This document shows positions 24,459-36,088 of a stretch of 64,000 bases of DNA, piece after piece. The notes below the pieces were generated by a model, which was not told the origin of the DNA, ran no database searches, and saw only the letters and a list, made by a program, of their open reading frames with translations. Every line of letters begins with the position of its first letter. Position 1 is the stretch's first letter. The translations under genes were made by a program, and so were the position numbers. The stretch lies in NCBI GenBank assembly GCA_037974965.1, contig JBBPFI010000010.1:558001-622000 (forward strand), given 5' to 3'. The DNA is from Dacryopinax spathularia (taxonomy: Eukaryota; Basidiomycota; Dacrymycetes; Dacrymycetales; Dacrymycetaceae).

Positions 24459-25733
24459 CTATCGAAGTAACCAAGGCCTCTCCTCCCAGAATGTATCCCC
24501 TATTATGTCCACATGCAGGACCTCGACTTCTCCACTTGTGCCGTCCCAAGGCGGGGGTTGACGTTTCTTCCGGGGTTTCTTCGTGCTTGGGGGGGTCTCT
24601 TCTGCTGTTGGTGCTGGTACCTGATTCTCTGCAGCTTCTGCAGCCGCAGCGGTGTCGGGAATGGCAGGCTCCTCGCCCTCTTCCTCGACCGCCACAGCCG
24701 GCGCGGGTCTGGATACGTCGCTGCCCTCCGGAGCAATCTCCTCTGGCTGACTCTTCCGTCAGCCCACCAATTCCAGAAAAGGCGGCAAGAAGGGAGAGAA
24801 GAAAGGAAAGACATACAGGTTTCCGAACCAACACGCTCCCCTTCCTGAACATCGCCGGCAGGGCATTATAATTTATGCCAAACCTCCCATGCAGGATCTC
24901 GTGTTTCTGCGCCGAGACCGTTCCCTACAGCACCCATAATCAGCTTCGCTGAACTGCACTGGTCGGGAAAATGAACAGGAGAGGAGCGAAGAAGGGACGT
25001 ACGCGGAGTTCGGCGTGCGCTGCTGCTGTGCTCATCCCGCCCTGCTGCACCAGAGCCCAGAAAGCGGTATTATACAGATTATTAATATGCGCTACCCCTT
25101 CATCAGCACCATCCCAGGTAGATCCAGAGAGTGAAAGAAGCGCACTATCCGCCTGCCTCCAAGCAAAATAATCCCTCACCACCCCCTCATTCGGATACAA
25201 CACGATCCTAGCGTCGAACGACGGCGGGTACTGCAGCTTCGTCTGAGGGAAGAAGGCGGGCCAGTGGAATACGTAGGCGGACGTAAAGATGGAGAGGAGG
25301 GTGGAGAGGAGCTTGCTGGAGCGGCGGGTGTAGAGCGTTGTGTGTTTGCGGAACATGAAGCTGTCTTCTGTATCAGCCGCGAAGAGAAAGAAGGGGAAGA
25401 GAGGTGGGGATGGTGGAAGGGACGCACCTATATTCGTCGCTTTCTCCAAAGGCTAGGACTACGTCTCTCAGCTCGTGCATGACGGACTGGGCAGCAGCGT
25501 CCATCAGGCCCAAACCCCTCACATCGTTGGGCTTCGTAAACCCATGGGTATCTGTGAACCTATATCACTAGTCAGCGCTCAGTCACTCCGGCGCGGAGGC
25601 GTGAAGTGATGCGGAGGGGTAGGACGTACTTGTGGAACGACCTCCCATCGACCCGACAGACAATATACGTCTCCGGTAGCAGAGGATCAGGCACCTCAAA
25701 AGAGCGAACGTAGGCAAATCGGGTATTGGCCAT
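24459..25733 (-). CDS. THG1: tRNA(His) guanylyltransferase (Thg1)
   Basis: Adds the extra G at position -1 of tRNA(His) by 3'-5' nucleotide addition. It starts MANTRFAYVRSFEVPDPLLP, then YIVCRVDGRSFHK, where the first catalytic Asp lies. Next come GFTKPNDVRGLGLMDAAAQS and VLAFGESDEYS with the second metal-binding Asp. Later exons hold FMFRKHTTLYTRRSSKLLST, FPQTKLQYPPSFDARIVLYP, DYFAWRQAD and the signature AHINNLYNTAFWALVQQGG. The core ends GRFGINYNALPAMFRKGSVL. Beyond the usual end there is a Glu/Ala/Pro-rich stretch, then WEERPWLLR. About five exons with introns of roughly 50-60 bases. Its start lies 198 bases from the divergent Sfm1-like gene, so they probably share a promoter. Confidence 0.94.
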
Positions 25734-25931
25734 CCTTCCCCTTCACCCGCACAAGGCAGACTGGTTGCTGGCGGAGGATGAGGAGGAGGAGGAGGACGAG
25801 TGGGGGAGTCAGGGATCAGGACGAACGAGAATCACATGCAAGGGATTTTGGCGCCGTGCGTTTTTGGAAGGGCGCTTATTTTTGGTCCTCCTCGTCCCTG
25901 CTTTGTCGTTTCTCGTTGGGATATAGGCAAC

Positions 25932-26874
25932 ATGGTCTCATTCGTAATAGGTCCATTTTATCATTTAACAATAATGTATTCCATGCTGATGCACAAGCAG
26001 AGCATATGGAAGAAGACGACCAAACGACCCGAACATTCCCACCGTGGGTTCAGCTCGAATACTCCGTACGCCTCCTCCATCCGTCTTCCCCAACCCCGAC
26101 TGACCTCGGAAAAGCACATGCGAGATCTAGCAGGTCCTTCCTCAACAGTCCATTTTACACACGTCTCTCCGTCCGCCGCGGCTTCTCTGGCACCCTCCCT
26201 ATCCGCCAACGCCACAGAACCAGGGCTAGCGACGGCCGAGGTGCATACGGAGGGTGTTATGGACCTCCTAAAAGCCAGGGGTGTACCCTTGGAGAGAGTT
26301 TGTCTTCTGGACCCGAAAGCGCCGTTACCGCTCTCGCATGAGGATGCAGTGGAGTTCGATTACTATCTCTTCGGAGTACGTCGCTGCTCTTCAGTAGGCA
26401 AGAGAGATGTGTGCTGATTTACTTGTTCGTAGGGTATATTGGGTGACGACCCACCCCGCGACCGTACCTCCGAACTCCGCGCCCTCGGCTTTCCGGGGCG
26501 ACACCTCGGTAGTGTGCAGATGACGACGGACACGGCGCTCGGCGTCACAAAACGAATTGTCGTTGACAAGCGTACGCTCCTCTTCTCTCCCTCTTCTCTC
26601 TCGCCCCTCTCCCTTTCTTTCTCCTTCGTCCGCCTCTACATCCGTCCCTCTCCGTGCCTTCCCGTGACAAGCCAAAGAGCTGAGGCGGCCGACACATTGC
26701 ACAGAAACCCTTGACACGATACCCTACATCGACCACCCCACAATCCGCTTCAACGAAAAAGAAAGCGTAGAGATGCCTTTCCGCTATATAAAGCAAGAAG
26801 ACGGGGAACCGTTGATGCCGCCGGGGATGAGGGAGCTGTTGTGGGCGGATCTGGATAAGGGGTTTGATTTCTGA
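25932..26874 (+). CDS. SPOUT methyltransferase, Sfm1-like (ribosomal protein uS3 arginine methyltransferase family)
   Basis: In yeast Sfm1 methylates an Arg of Rps3. The first exon is only 19 bases, MVSFVI plus one base; joining across the intron 25951-26000 gives MVSFVIEHMEEDDQTTRTFP, the family's opening. Next comes PWVQLEYS, an intron, then HMRDLAGPSSTVHFTHVSP. The middle has VCLLDPKAPLPLSHEDAVEF and DYYLFG, then GILGDDPPRDRTSELRALGF and LGSVQMTTDTALGVTKRIVV, the knotted cofactor region typical of SPOUT enzymes. The last exon starts LDTIPYIDHPTIRFNEKESV and ends DKGFDF. About five exons. It is divergent from THG1 at close range; both products serve translation. Confidence 0.88.
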
Positions 26875-27163
26875 CCTTGTCCAACTGTGGGCCGGGCAGG
26901 AGAGGGCAGGGGAGGCCGGGGGAGGGGAGGCAGGACAGGGGAGGTATGAGAAGATGGTATGAAGATATAGAATGATAATCATGATGGTGTGAAGCTAGGC
27001 TAGGGTACAATGAGATGCGGGAAGATGGTGGTACAGCACATTGTCTAGAGTACAGGAGCGTGAGAGCAAGATGCTGCAATTATAATATACAGAATGAGAA
27101 AGAGAGATGCAGACCAAGAATGGAGAATGGAGATACTGTCTGTCCTTAGCTGCATTAACGGTC

Positions 27164-30100
27164 CTAAGCTGCAGCAAGCGCAGCCCTGTTCGACGCCGAG
27201 CTCGTCGAACGGGGTGGTATTGGCCTTGCGTCCGGGGACGTGCTCGGCGTTCCTGCTGCTGCTGCTGCTGCTGCTGCTTGGGCATCGGCCATGCTTCGCC
27301 TGAGCTTTCCAATCCTGACTTTGATGAGGTTGATATCTGCGCCAAAAAAATCAGCGTTTGCAATCGAGAGGAGTACAGAGTGAGGAGCTCACAGATATCC
27401 AGCGTAATCCGATCCTTATCCCTCTCCGGATTCCCCTCCTGAAACACATCATCAAACAACGCGCTCAACAACAGCAGCGCAGTCGTATACTCCTCCTCCG
27501 CCAGCCCCCACACATCCGGCTGGGACTCCTTCAGCCCCCCATCGCGTGCCAGCTCGAGCGCTTTGTTATATATGAACACATCGACTTTCTCGGCCGTGTG
27601 GTCCCCCGCTAAGGCGCGCATCTCTGCGCAGCGCTGGCGGGCACGGTTGAATACGTGCCGGAACCATTGGACCGCGGCGTTGAATGTCCCGCTTGGCGCT
27701 GCCGCTGTGAGCTCTTGCTGACCTGGTCTAGAACGGGTGAAATCGATCGTCCAGTCCAGGGCTTTCTGGGCGAACATCATGACTCGCATATAGAGCTCCA
27801 CTGCTTCCGCAGCCGCGTTTAGGACTTGGAGGATCTCCTCTTCGGATTTGCCGCATTGCCAGGACGGGGGCTCGTCACCACCAGTGGTGAAGTAGTCGTC
27901 CCCGACGGGGTGGTGGTCATGTTGCGTGCACCGAGGGACAAGAGCAGCTTCTCGCCGAGAGTTGGCAAATTCGTTTAGGACGTGCGTCTTCTGGGAGATG
28001 TCCTCCAATTTCCGTAGGATATCGCGTTCTTCAGCGGGGACAGGAGCGCCAGCAGTGATGATATGCGGGTTCCTCAGTGGCGGCGAGGCCGTCGGCCGAG
28101 AAGGTGAGGGCGTACCGAAGAGCTTCAGGCTGGCAGCTTGGATCGCCTTGGACAAAGCGCTCGTGCTCCCCCTCTTTTCCGGCGGAGGGATCGGCCGCAC
28201 AGGCGTAGGAGCAACAACCGTATCCGTCGGCGACGGCGGGAAATGATGGTTCCTCCTCTCGCCATTCCGACTCCGATGACGCATCTGCTCCTCAGCAGCG
28301 TTCTGCGGATCGAATATATAGCTCGGCTTCTTCTTCCCTATCCCCGGCCTTGGCGACTCCCGCCCACGGTCGGGGCCGTCAACGTGCAAATCGGGCAGGT
28401 TCCACGATTTGTACCCTCCCTTCTGGTCCACTGGGTCCGGCCCGCCGTGCGCTCGGACTGCGTCACGCGCACGTTGCATCTCGTCTGCTACTTGGTTTAT
28501 GGCGACTGCGGGCGCTTCCTCGACGATTACGAATTCGCGTTCGAGCTCTTGGCTGTCGAGCGGGCGGATGTCTGCTGTTTGGCGTGGGCGGCGTTTGCGG
28601 TCAGTTCGGGATGGGCCAGCGACAGCACTATGACAAGGTCAGTAACAGTCTTGTGTTGGAAGAAGGGAGGGGACGCACTTGACAGAAGGCTTCAGCTTCC
28701 CCACCGGAGGAGCGGGCGCCGGCCGAGTAGGCACAATAGACCCAGCAGCCGCCGCGGCCTTACTCTCCCTCCTGATCCTCTCCGCATCCTCCCTACTCAG
28801 ACCCTTCACCCCGTCCTTCCTCTCCCTATCCTTGCTGCTCTTCTCCCTCCTCGTCGAGGCAGCAGAAACATCTTTTCTGGCCCCCTCGTCCCCAACGCCG
28901 GCGCCCTCGGGCAGCTCGACCTCAACCATAACCCCCTCCGGCCTCTTAGCCGGTCTGTAACCGGGCGAAAGCGCCTCATAAGCCGGCGCACTAACCTCCG
29001 CCAACCGCTGCATAAGCCCCACATTCCTCGCCCTCTCCGACTTGGGAACAGTCGTCTCCTCCACACTCCTCTTCACCGCCTCGTGCGAAAAGACCATCCT
29101 ATGTGACGCGCGTTTCTCCACATCTCCTTGCAATAAAATAGCGCAGAGGTCCTTGATATCTCGTGGGACTGGTTGGGGAGCACGGGAGTCGGCTTTTTCG
29201 AGCAGGAGGGAGCCGTCGGAGATTTTGTGAGCTGCTTGGAGGGCGGTGATCGTTTGGGCTATGTAGGGCAGTTCGCCGTATGCGAGCTCGAAGAGGATGC
29301 ACCCGAGGGACCAGAGATCGGCTTTGGAGTCGTATTTGTAGTTCTCGAGGTAGACTTCGGGGGCCATGTACAACCTACGCCACGAATGCAGTCAGCGATC
29401 AGCTAAACTCCCGCACAATGCCAATGAAATACAAAGCGGTGGGCGGGAAGGAGTGGAATGGAAGGAAAGGAAGAGCGGACTCACGGCGAACCACACAACG
29501 TCTCAGCCAACGTCTTCCCCGGCAGAATCCTCGCAAACCCAAAGTCCGCCACTTTCAGCACCGGGATCCCGAGCGGATGACCATTCAACAAGTCGCGCTC
29601 CGAAGGGAGGGTAAGCATGATGTTGCTCGGTTTGAGATCGCGGTGCACCATGGAGTGTTTGTGCATGAACTGCATAACGTCGACTGCGCGGGCGCGAGCA
29701 AGCAAACGCAACATACTGTCAGCAACTTTGTGCCCTAAAGGAAGGAAGTAGAGAGGGGACGCACTAAGCTGAACCAAGAACGACCGCACTGCAAACGTCG
29801 CCAGCCCACCCTTGGCCGGATGAGGATAATAAACCGGCATCGCCCCCGCCTCCGGGATATACTCGAGCCCCTTGATCTTCCCCCGCTTGCGCTTATACTC
29901 GTGTAGGTCGCCGCCGCTGCAGAACTCCATGATGAGGAAGATGTTCCATTCTTTCTCCTGCCACGCTGGTCAGCACATGTCCATTTAATCTCCACTCGGT
30001 ACTCCGCCTGCCTCGCCCTTCCGACGCGCGAGGGAGGGCAGGGGGAGGACAGAAGATGAAGGAAGGAGAGGAGGAGAGGAGAGGGACGTACTTGAAGCTC

Positions 30101-30438
30101 GATAAGCGCCGTGATCCTAGGATGCTGGATCTTCCTCAATATCTCCGCTTCCCTTAGCGCGTTCGCCTCCAGTTTCGCGTTGTACAGCCGTTTTCGGGGG
30201 ATCATCTTGATCGCCACCACTTTGTTCGTGTCCTACCGACGCAAGTCATATCAGCCACCGATCCAAGTGCCTCCCAGCGCCACAGGAGAGCTGGAGAGAG
30301 AGGGGAGAGGGAGAGACGGGTGGGACGCACCTTATGATGCCCCTTGAACACATTAGCGAACGTCCCGCTCCCGACCTCTGCATCCCTAATCCAAGGCAAA
30401 CAGTCCTCAGCGGCAGCTTCAGATGGTACAGGGGCCAT
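27164..30438 (-). CDS. ATG1: Autophagy-initiating serine/threonine kinase Atg1 (ULK family)
   Basis: Cytosolic kinase that starts autophagosome formation with Atg13 and Atg17. The kinase domain is N-terminal: EVGSGTFANVFKGHHK (glycine loop), KVVAIKMIPRKRLYN (ATP-binding Lys), NIFLIMEFCSGGDLHEYKRK, HRDLKPSN, VLKVADFGFARILPG (DFG), then MAPEVYLENYKYDSKADLWS. A Ser/Pro/Arg-rich linker of about 250 residues follows. The C-terminal part, from ILQVLNAAAEAVELYMRVMM to ALFDDVFQEGNPERDKDRIT, is helical like the Atg1 EAT/MIT domain that binds Atg13. The last exon starts YINLIKVRIGKLRR and has a run of Ala coded by a GCA tract (minus strand of about 27255-27280). At least eight exons. Met at 30438 opens MAPVPSEAAAEDCLPWIRDA. 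Confidence 0.92.
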
Positions 30439-31104
30439 GCTCGCTCCCTTCTCGCTCTTCTTACTCTTGCTGCTCCTTGCTCGTTCAAGCCGGTCGACGC
30501 GTCCTCCGCGGTGTGGTCGTCTAGTATAGACCGGAAAGTGGTCGCCCTAGCGGGCTGATTGTGCTCTATAAGAGGGTAAGGAGGGTGGTATATGCTGAGT
30601 TGGTGGTCTGTGGTGGATGATGAGCTGATTAGGTTCGCTGGACTGAGTCCCTTGCCAGTCGGCGAAGGGGTCGAGGAGGCGCCGGAAGCGATGGCGCGTT
30701 ACGATGGGTTGTCTTAGATTAGGCGCGCGTCCGGTGACTCGATAGCGGCTCACTCTCTGTTGTACTAAGCTGACGATGCGAGTTGCTGCAAAGTGGTACT
30801 TGGGGCGAGAGAGGAAGTTGGGATAGGTACTGTACAGTATGCTGCTGCTGGCCATGGGATCAGGATAATATCCCTTATGTCGGATTGGGTAACTGTTAGG
30901 GACAATGACGCGTTCGCGTTCGCGACTTCAACGCCTTCTGGGTAACCTTTGTCCCTAGCTGTTACGCCGAGGTCTAGGTTCAGTCTATACCGCAATGCAC
31001 GGACCGCCTTATGAACTTGTGGCAGAGCTGGCGGTGGACACCTGCAGTCAATCTATTAATTGATATCCTCCAATAAATACCGCCCTCCGGAGGGAGACCG
31101 CCTT
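30439..31104. other. Intergenic region, no gene seen
   Basis: About 670 bases between the Atg1 start and the stop of the next minus-strand gene. Only short frames without motifs. Confidence 0.5.
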
Positions 31105-32474
31105 CTAAACAAGATACTCCTTGACAATATCCTTAACCCTCGGATCGACCTCACTAAGCACATCGATCGTCTCCCTCTACAGCCCAACATCAGCCCCTCC
31201 CATCATACAGCACACCAAAACAAAACCAGACTCACCCAAATCCGTTCCTGAACCCTCTTCCCCTCCTCCCCCAAAACCCAATCCCCCACCTCCGCCTCCC
31301 TACAATCATTCCAATATCCCCCTCTCCCTCTCCTTCCCACCTCTGCCTCTTTTCCCGTCTCGCCCATTTGCCCAGCTTCAGGTGAAAGAGCAGCATGTAC
31401 GATCGTCCGACTTCCCATTTCTGCTGTCCTAAAGAACCAGCGTTGTGCAAGGCGGACAAGCATCAAGTGGTCTAAGTCGCGTTGCAGTGTGGAGTGGCAC
31501 GCGGAGGGATTGACGCTGTTGGTCGTTAGAGTGCAGCTGGGCGGAGGAGGGAGGTGGGCGGCGAGGGCGCGACAGTGGAGGATGTTTAGCACTGCGCGGC
31601 TTGCTCTTAGTCATGCAGGCTAGAAGGAGCAGGAGAAGGGGGGACGAACGTTTTGTTACTGGATAGCGAGCCTCTTTCTTCGGATACCAGGAGTATACCA
31701 TCTTCCTACGCCCCCTTCGCGTCAGCAATCTCCTTCAACAGCAGAGCAGGAAAGAAACCGCACGTACACAGCATCATCAAACCCCTCCTCCCCGCTCAGC
31801 GCTCTCAACAAACTCCCCTCCACCTCCCTCAGTTGGACATAGAAATGCATCTCACTAGCCACCCATGTCACCCTCGGCGTCGGAGGGTCTGGGCGCGCTT
31901 TCATCAGGTAGGGCAAGAGCAGGAAACCGAGCAAGGAGGGGGCGAGGTGGTTCACTTGGAGCTGGGTTTCCCACCCGTCGGGGGTTGTTTTGTAGGGGCC
32001 GTGGACGTTTACGCCGGCGTTCTGGATCTGACTTCCTGTCAGCATACAGCCCAGGGAGAGGAGAGGGAAGGGGGGCGTACGAGAAGATCGAGTGAGAGCC
32101 CGCCTTCTCGCTCGTACCGGTCAGCGAAAGCCCGTACGCTCGAGAATTTGGCGAGGTCGAGTTCCCAGCATCCTACGTTCTCGCACCCCGTCTCCTCCTT
32201 GATCTTCCCAGCTGCCTCATTCCCAGCAGCAAGATTCCGGCACGCTAGGATCCTATCCCCTCATCAGCTCCCCAGCCCTAAGCGAATGATAAGCCGAGAC
32301 GGACAACCGACCAGGGTTGAACCGCGCGATATGCTTTGCAGCCTCGAACCCCAGCCCGGCATTCGCGCCTGTTACGATGACCGTCTTGCCCTGCAGGCTG
32401 TGCGCGTAGGTCGACGGATGGGGAAGGGTCTTGTGTAGGGAGAGGAGCCACGAGAGGAAGTTGAATTTGGCCAT
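31105..32474 (-). CDS. Classical short-chain dehydrogenase, retinol-dehydrogenase / WW-oxidoreductase-like
   Basis: NAD(P)-dependent reductase or dehydrogenase; substrate not predictable. It starts MAKFNFLSWLLSLHKTLPHP, a hydrophobic N-terminus that could tether it to a membrane. Then LQGKTVIVTGANAGLGFEAA (TGxxxGxG cofactor motif), GCWELDLAKFSSVRAFADRY, IQNAGVNVHGPY (NAG motif) and LQVNHLAPSLLGFLLLPYLM. VTWVASEMHF carries the catalytic Ser. Joining exons across the intron near 31700-31765 gives KMVYSWYPKKEARYPVTK, with the YxxxK pair. LNILHCRALAAHLPPPPSCT follows, again family-like. The last short exon, ETIDVLSEVDPRVKDIVKEY, ends at a TAG at 31105. About seven exons. Confidence 0.88.
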
Positions 32475-33431
32475 CCGCCCTCGTCTTCGTCTTCAACCCT
32501 TCTTCAGATTTGAGAGGCCAGAGGGCTCTGGGGCCTGAAGGAGTCAGGACTCGGGGAGGGAGGTGAGCGGGGGAGCATGTTTCCAACGTTGCACAAGGCG
32601 AATATATAGATGCTCCGTGCTGCTCGAGAGTTTCGGCGGCCGTTGAGAGGCTAAAACCGTATCAGGGTTCGTGTGGCTTCGTCGTCCGGTCGTCGCCGTC
32701 GACGTCGGTAATGTTGGCGACGAGAACGGTCCCTTCGCTGATTTCAGCGACCTGGACAACGGGCGAGAGATTGATTTTGACAATGATTTGACTTATGTGG
32801 TGACGAGGCTGGTGGGATATGAGGTGAGGGCAGGATAGGTAGTCGAACGAGGGAGGTGGTGTATCACAGGCAACTCGGAACGGTCAAAACACCTTGTCGG
32901 CCAGCTTACACGTTGTTAGATCCATCGCTGCCAATAACCACCTCGCCCTGCTGTGAGCTCCCGGCACCTCAGCTGTCCTTTCCCAGAGAAGGTCGGCTCA
33001 GGGAAGAACAAAAGTCGTCGTCTAGACGGTTGCAGCTACATAGCTTGTTCGCAGCACAAGTGCGCTACAGTGGCCGGCGACCCAACCCCTTGGTATCAAG
33101 CGAGCAATAGCCAGTCGTCATTCCATCAGACGACAATGGACTTTGTGCGATATTGGAACATTCCTGTGTGGGCATGGTTTCAAAACCACCTTCCGATCAC
33201 CAGAAAGGTACTATTAGGGACAGCATATTGGTCTGTCACATCTTCAGGATCAGTGATGCATTCACTGCCCTCCCACAGTGCTTGGTGAGCCCAGCTCCAC
33301 AGGATCGATATCATGATCAGAAGCATATAGCGGGGTATACCTACTTCAACTTGGCACAGAGGACGTCCCCCGACTGACCTCCCAACCCATCTCAACCCCC
33401 GCCCTCAAGGTCACCTCCTTCGCTCTCCCAC
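32475..33431. other. Divergent promoter region of about 0.95 kb, no gene supported
   Basis: Between an SDR and the secreted protein gene. A frame near 33136-33288 begins MDFVRYWNIPVWAWFQNHLP and is slightly hydrophobic, but I found no splice partners or family match. Confidence 0.45.
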
Positions 33432-34313
33432 ATGCACTATTCAAGGCTGGTTCCGACGGTGGTCTTGGCAAGATTGATCCCTGCTGTCTCAAGTGCATGG
33501 TCGTTCTCCCTTACAACACAACCTGAGGCATGCGTAGGCTTCGAATACCACATCTCAGGGGGAACACCGCCCTACGCCATGACGCTAGCGCATATGCCGG
33601 ATGTCCCGCCAGACCAGATCTCGAACATCTCCTCTTGGTCATCGGGCGGTACAACCATTTTCAATGAGACCGACGCTGGGGGAGACAAATACGTCAGCGA
33701 CAACACCATCACGTTCACACCTTTGGTGATGATTGGGAGCGATTCGACGGGGTTCGCTACCGGCGGGACGAGCGAGGCGTTCACTGTCCAACCCGACGAC
33801 CCGCCAGTTCGGGGATGTACCCCCTATCCCGGGCCTAACAACACCGACTACCTCTCCTACCTTGCAGGGTTCAGCACGAACCTCACCGAGTGCGGTCAGG
33901 CTTATATCCAGTTGAAGAATGGCTCGTTTGAGTTTCATTCTTTCTGGATCGACACCATCGTCCCGCTCGGCCAGAGCTTCCGAACCGAGTTTGACACAGG
34001 GAGCAGTCCGAACAGGACGTATACTTGGCCTATACGACTGACGGCGGGCACGAACGTATCCTTCATCTTCGACGATGGGAATGGAAACAACTTCGTGACG
34101 CCGTTGATGACCGTCCAACCGGGCTCGGACACCTCGTGCAACCCTCAGAGCACTATAAGCGCCAGCCCCACAACGCTGCCTCCTTATCCGACGGGCTCTC
34201 CATCAGCGACAGCGACAAGCAGCGCGGCATCCGGAATGAGGGGCCACGCTAGTCTACCCGGAGCCGCCATTGTAGTCGTGGTGATGCTGATGGCAGTCAC
34301 GCTCTACTCGTGA
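33432..34313 (+). CDS. Secreted, probably GPI-anchored glycoprotein of unknown function
   Basis: A single-exon gene of 293 residues. The N-terminus MHYSRLVPTVVLARLIPAVS reads as a signal peptide with a likely cut after SSA. The body has several N-glycosylation sites (for example ISNISS, IFNETD, TNLTEC, KNGSFE, PNRTYT) and paired cysteines. It opens with WSFSLTTQPEACVGFEYHIS and GGTPPYAMTLAH, a beta-rich style common in basidiomycete wall proteins. A Ser/Thr/Pro/Ala-rich stretch precedes a C-terminal hydrophobic helix (GAAIVVVVMLMAVTLYS) that ends the protein, which fits a GPI-anchor signal. Function unknown. Confidence 0.72.
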   Translation: MHYSRLVPTVVLARLIPAVSSAWSFSLTTQPEACVGFEYHISGGTPPYAMTLAHMPDVPPDQISNISSWSSGGTTIFNETDAGGDKYVSDNTITFTPLVMIGSDSTGFATGGTSEAFTVQPDDPPVRGCTPYPGPNNTDYLSYLAGFSTNLTECGQAYIQLKNGSFEFHSFWIDTIVPLGQSFRTEFDTGSSPNRTYTWPIRLTAGTNVSFIFDDGNGNNFVTPLMTVQPGSDTSCNPQSTISASPTTLPPYPTGSPSATATSSAASGMRGHASLPGAAIVVVVMLMAVTLYS

Positions 34314-34727
34314 TCTCATTGGGATCGCTCTCACAGATGCCAGCCAGCGAGCGCACGTGATGTATGCATGTTTGTGACAGAGGCAATAAGACTCGATATT
34401 CAGGATGGTTGATGCGGCAATCAGAAAGTCGAGTATCCTGGCGGTGGCCAGGATGCATAGTGTCTCAGTGGGTTGGGGTCGTCGCGCAAATCGTCGCCGT
34501 GTCCCGCGAGAATGTATTGCGCGGTGTGAACTCTTCAGCCAGGTACCCCGCTTCAGCCATATATCCAGACAAGGTTGGTGTTGCGTATGTAGCAAAAGGC
34601 TTCTGTCGAGTATTTTGCTCAAGCGGTTGCCCGTTGAAAAGAAGGATGAGCACGCCCAGATCGCTACCGCTCTTGCGCCGATCTCGAATCCGACCGAGTC
34701 GGAGGAAGCGGAACCGAAAGGGCATAA
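34314..34727. other. Intergenic region up to the left end of the first Harbinger element
   Basis: About 400 bases with only short overlapping frames. It ends with the left TAA target-site copy at 34725-34727. Confidence 0.45.
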
Positions 34728-34948
34728 GAGCCCGTTCGGTAACGAGATTGAGGGTGAATCTAGGGGGTGAATCTCCGTAGATACTTCCGTCGGGATCTCC
34801 CGAGATTGGGGTCCGTTCGGCAGACAGAATTTCTGTAGATCACAGACGTGTCATCCCACCCAATCCCAGATACACCTCTGGACCTGTATCTTGTACCTCA
34901 AAGCGTGATCTTCTTCCTCTTGACTCTTGTCACCTTGCGCAAGGTCCG

Positions 34949-36088
34949 ATGCCACGAAAGAAGAGAACTTCAGCTGGTGTCGAAGAGAGTGAAAGTCGAC
35001 GGCGATGGTCTGCAGCTGAAGAAGAGGAGCTTGTTCTCCTTCTTATCTTCGAGCAGTCCAATGGCAACCAGGCAGAAAATGGGTGGAAGCCAGTGGTATG
35101 GAGCACCTGTGTCGACAGCCTCGCGCAAGACTTTCCCCAACCACCTGGGCTAAAGAAGGAAAAGGCGCATGTCAAAGCGCGCTGGCAGAGGGTATGCATA
35201 CTTTGCGCCAAGTTCCATGCATGAACTGATTAGTTGATAGCTCAAGAAACAATGGAAGATTGTCGCTGCATTGAGAGCCCAGTCAGGTTTTGGGTGGGAT
35301 GAGGCGTCACAGAAGGTGGTTGCTGATGATGAGGTGTGGAACGCATATCTGGCTGTACGTGTTCTTGGCTCAGAGGAGGATAAGGACCTGACCCTGCGCA
35401 GGTTCATGAAGATGCACGCCCTTTTCGTGATCAGCCCTTCCCGCTATACGACAGCCTTACAAGTTTGATCGAGCCAGTCACTGCGACCGGGAACCATGCG
35501 CTTCATCTAGGGCAAACCGTGCCATCAACCCCTAACAACAACCCTGCGCAGGGTGGACTTGCGCAGGAGAACCTTGCGCAAGGTCCAGAAGATGACGAGG
35601 CAACCGATGAGCTGGACGAGGAGAGTGAGGCTGAGCAAAGCCGCAAGCGCCGTGCTCCCACACCTATCACCCCAGCCCCCAAGCGCAGCAGGGCCTCCGG
35701 TGCACAAGGCTTTCTTGCAATGGCTGCCGCAATCAAGGATCTTTCAGAGGCCATGAACAGCGCAAGTGCAACATCAGGCACCACCATTGTTTCTTCACCA
35801 GAGCGTCATGAGCGGGCAGTTCATCTTGTGGAACAGGAGACTGCTTTCACCGAAACCGAAATTATAGCGGCCATCAACTTGTTCAGCGAGGAGAGGGGTG
35901 TTGGAGAAACGTATGCTGCCATTACCAAACCGACTCTGCGCACAGGCTATCTTCGCAACCAGCTTGAGCGACACCTTGCGCAAGGTTCTTTTCATTCGGT
36001 CATTGGATCACCAGGCATTGATTATAGCCAGTACACAGCGGCATCTTCATTCATGTCCTCCGACCTCGGCTATACATCAAATAGCTAG
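34949..36088 (+). CDS. SANT/Myb-like DNA-binding protein of the first Harbinger element
   Basis: The second protein of PIF/Harbinger elements, thought to bind the transposon DNA and help bring the transposase to the nucleus. It starts MPRKKRTSAGVEESESRRRW, then SAAEEEELVLLLIFEQSNGN, a Myb/SANT-like helix set ending KAHVKARWQR. An intron of about 50 bases leads to LKKQWKIVAALRAQSGFGWD and VADDEVWNAYLA. A second intron ends in CCCTGCGCAG and joins to VHEDARPFRDQPFPLYDSLT; this splice restores the family's usual continuation (rest of the SANT-like domain with FPLYD). The C-terminal half is acidic and disordered with a basic run (SRKRRAPTP) and a helical end. Its 3' end overlaps the transposase gene by about 38 bases. 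Confidence 0.82.

Noticed and set aside
28138-29106. 322-codon plus-strand frame opposite Atg1
   Set aside because: It lies wholly across Atg1 kinase and linker exons, which are firmly identified on the minus strand; the frame is an antisense shadow.
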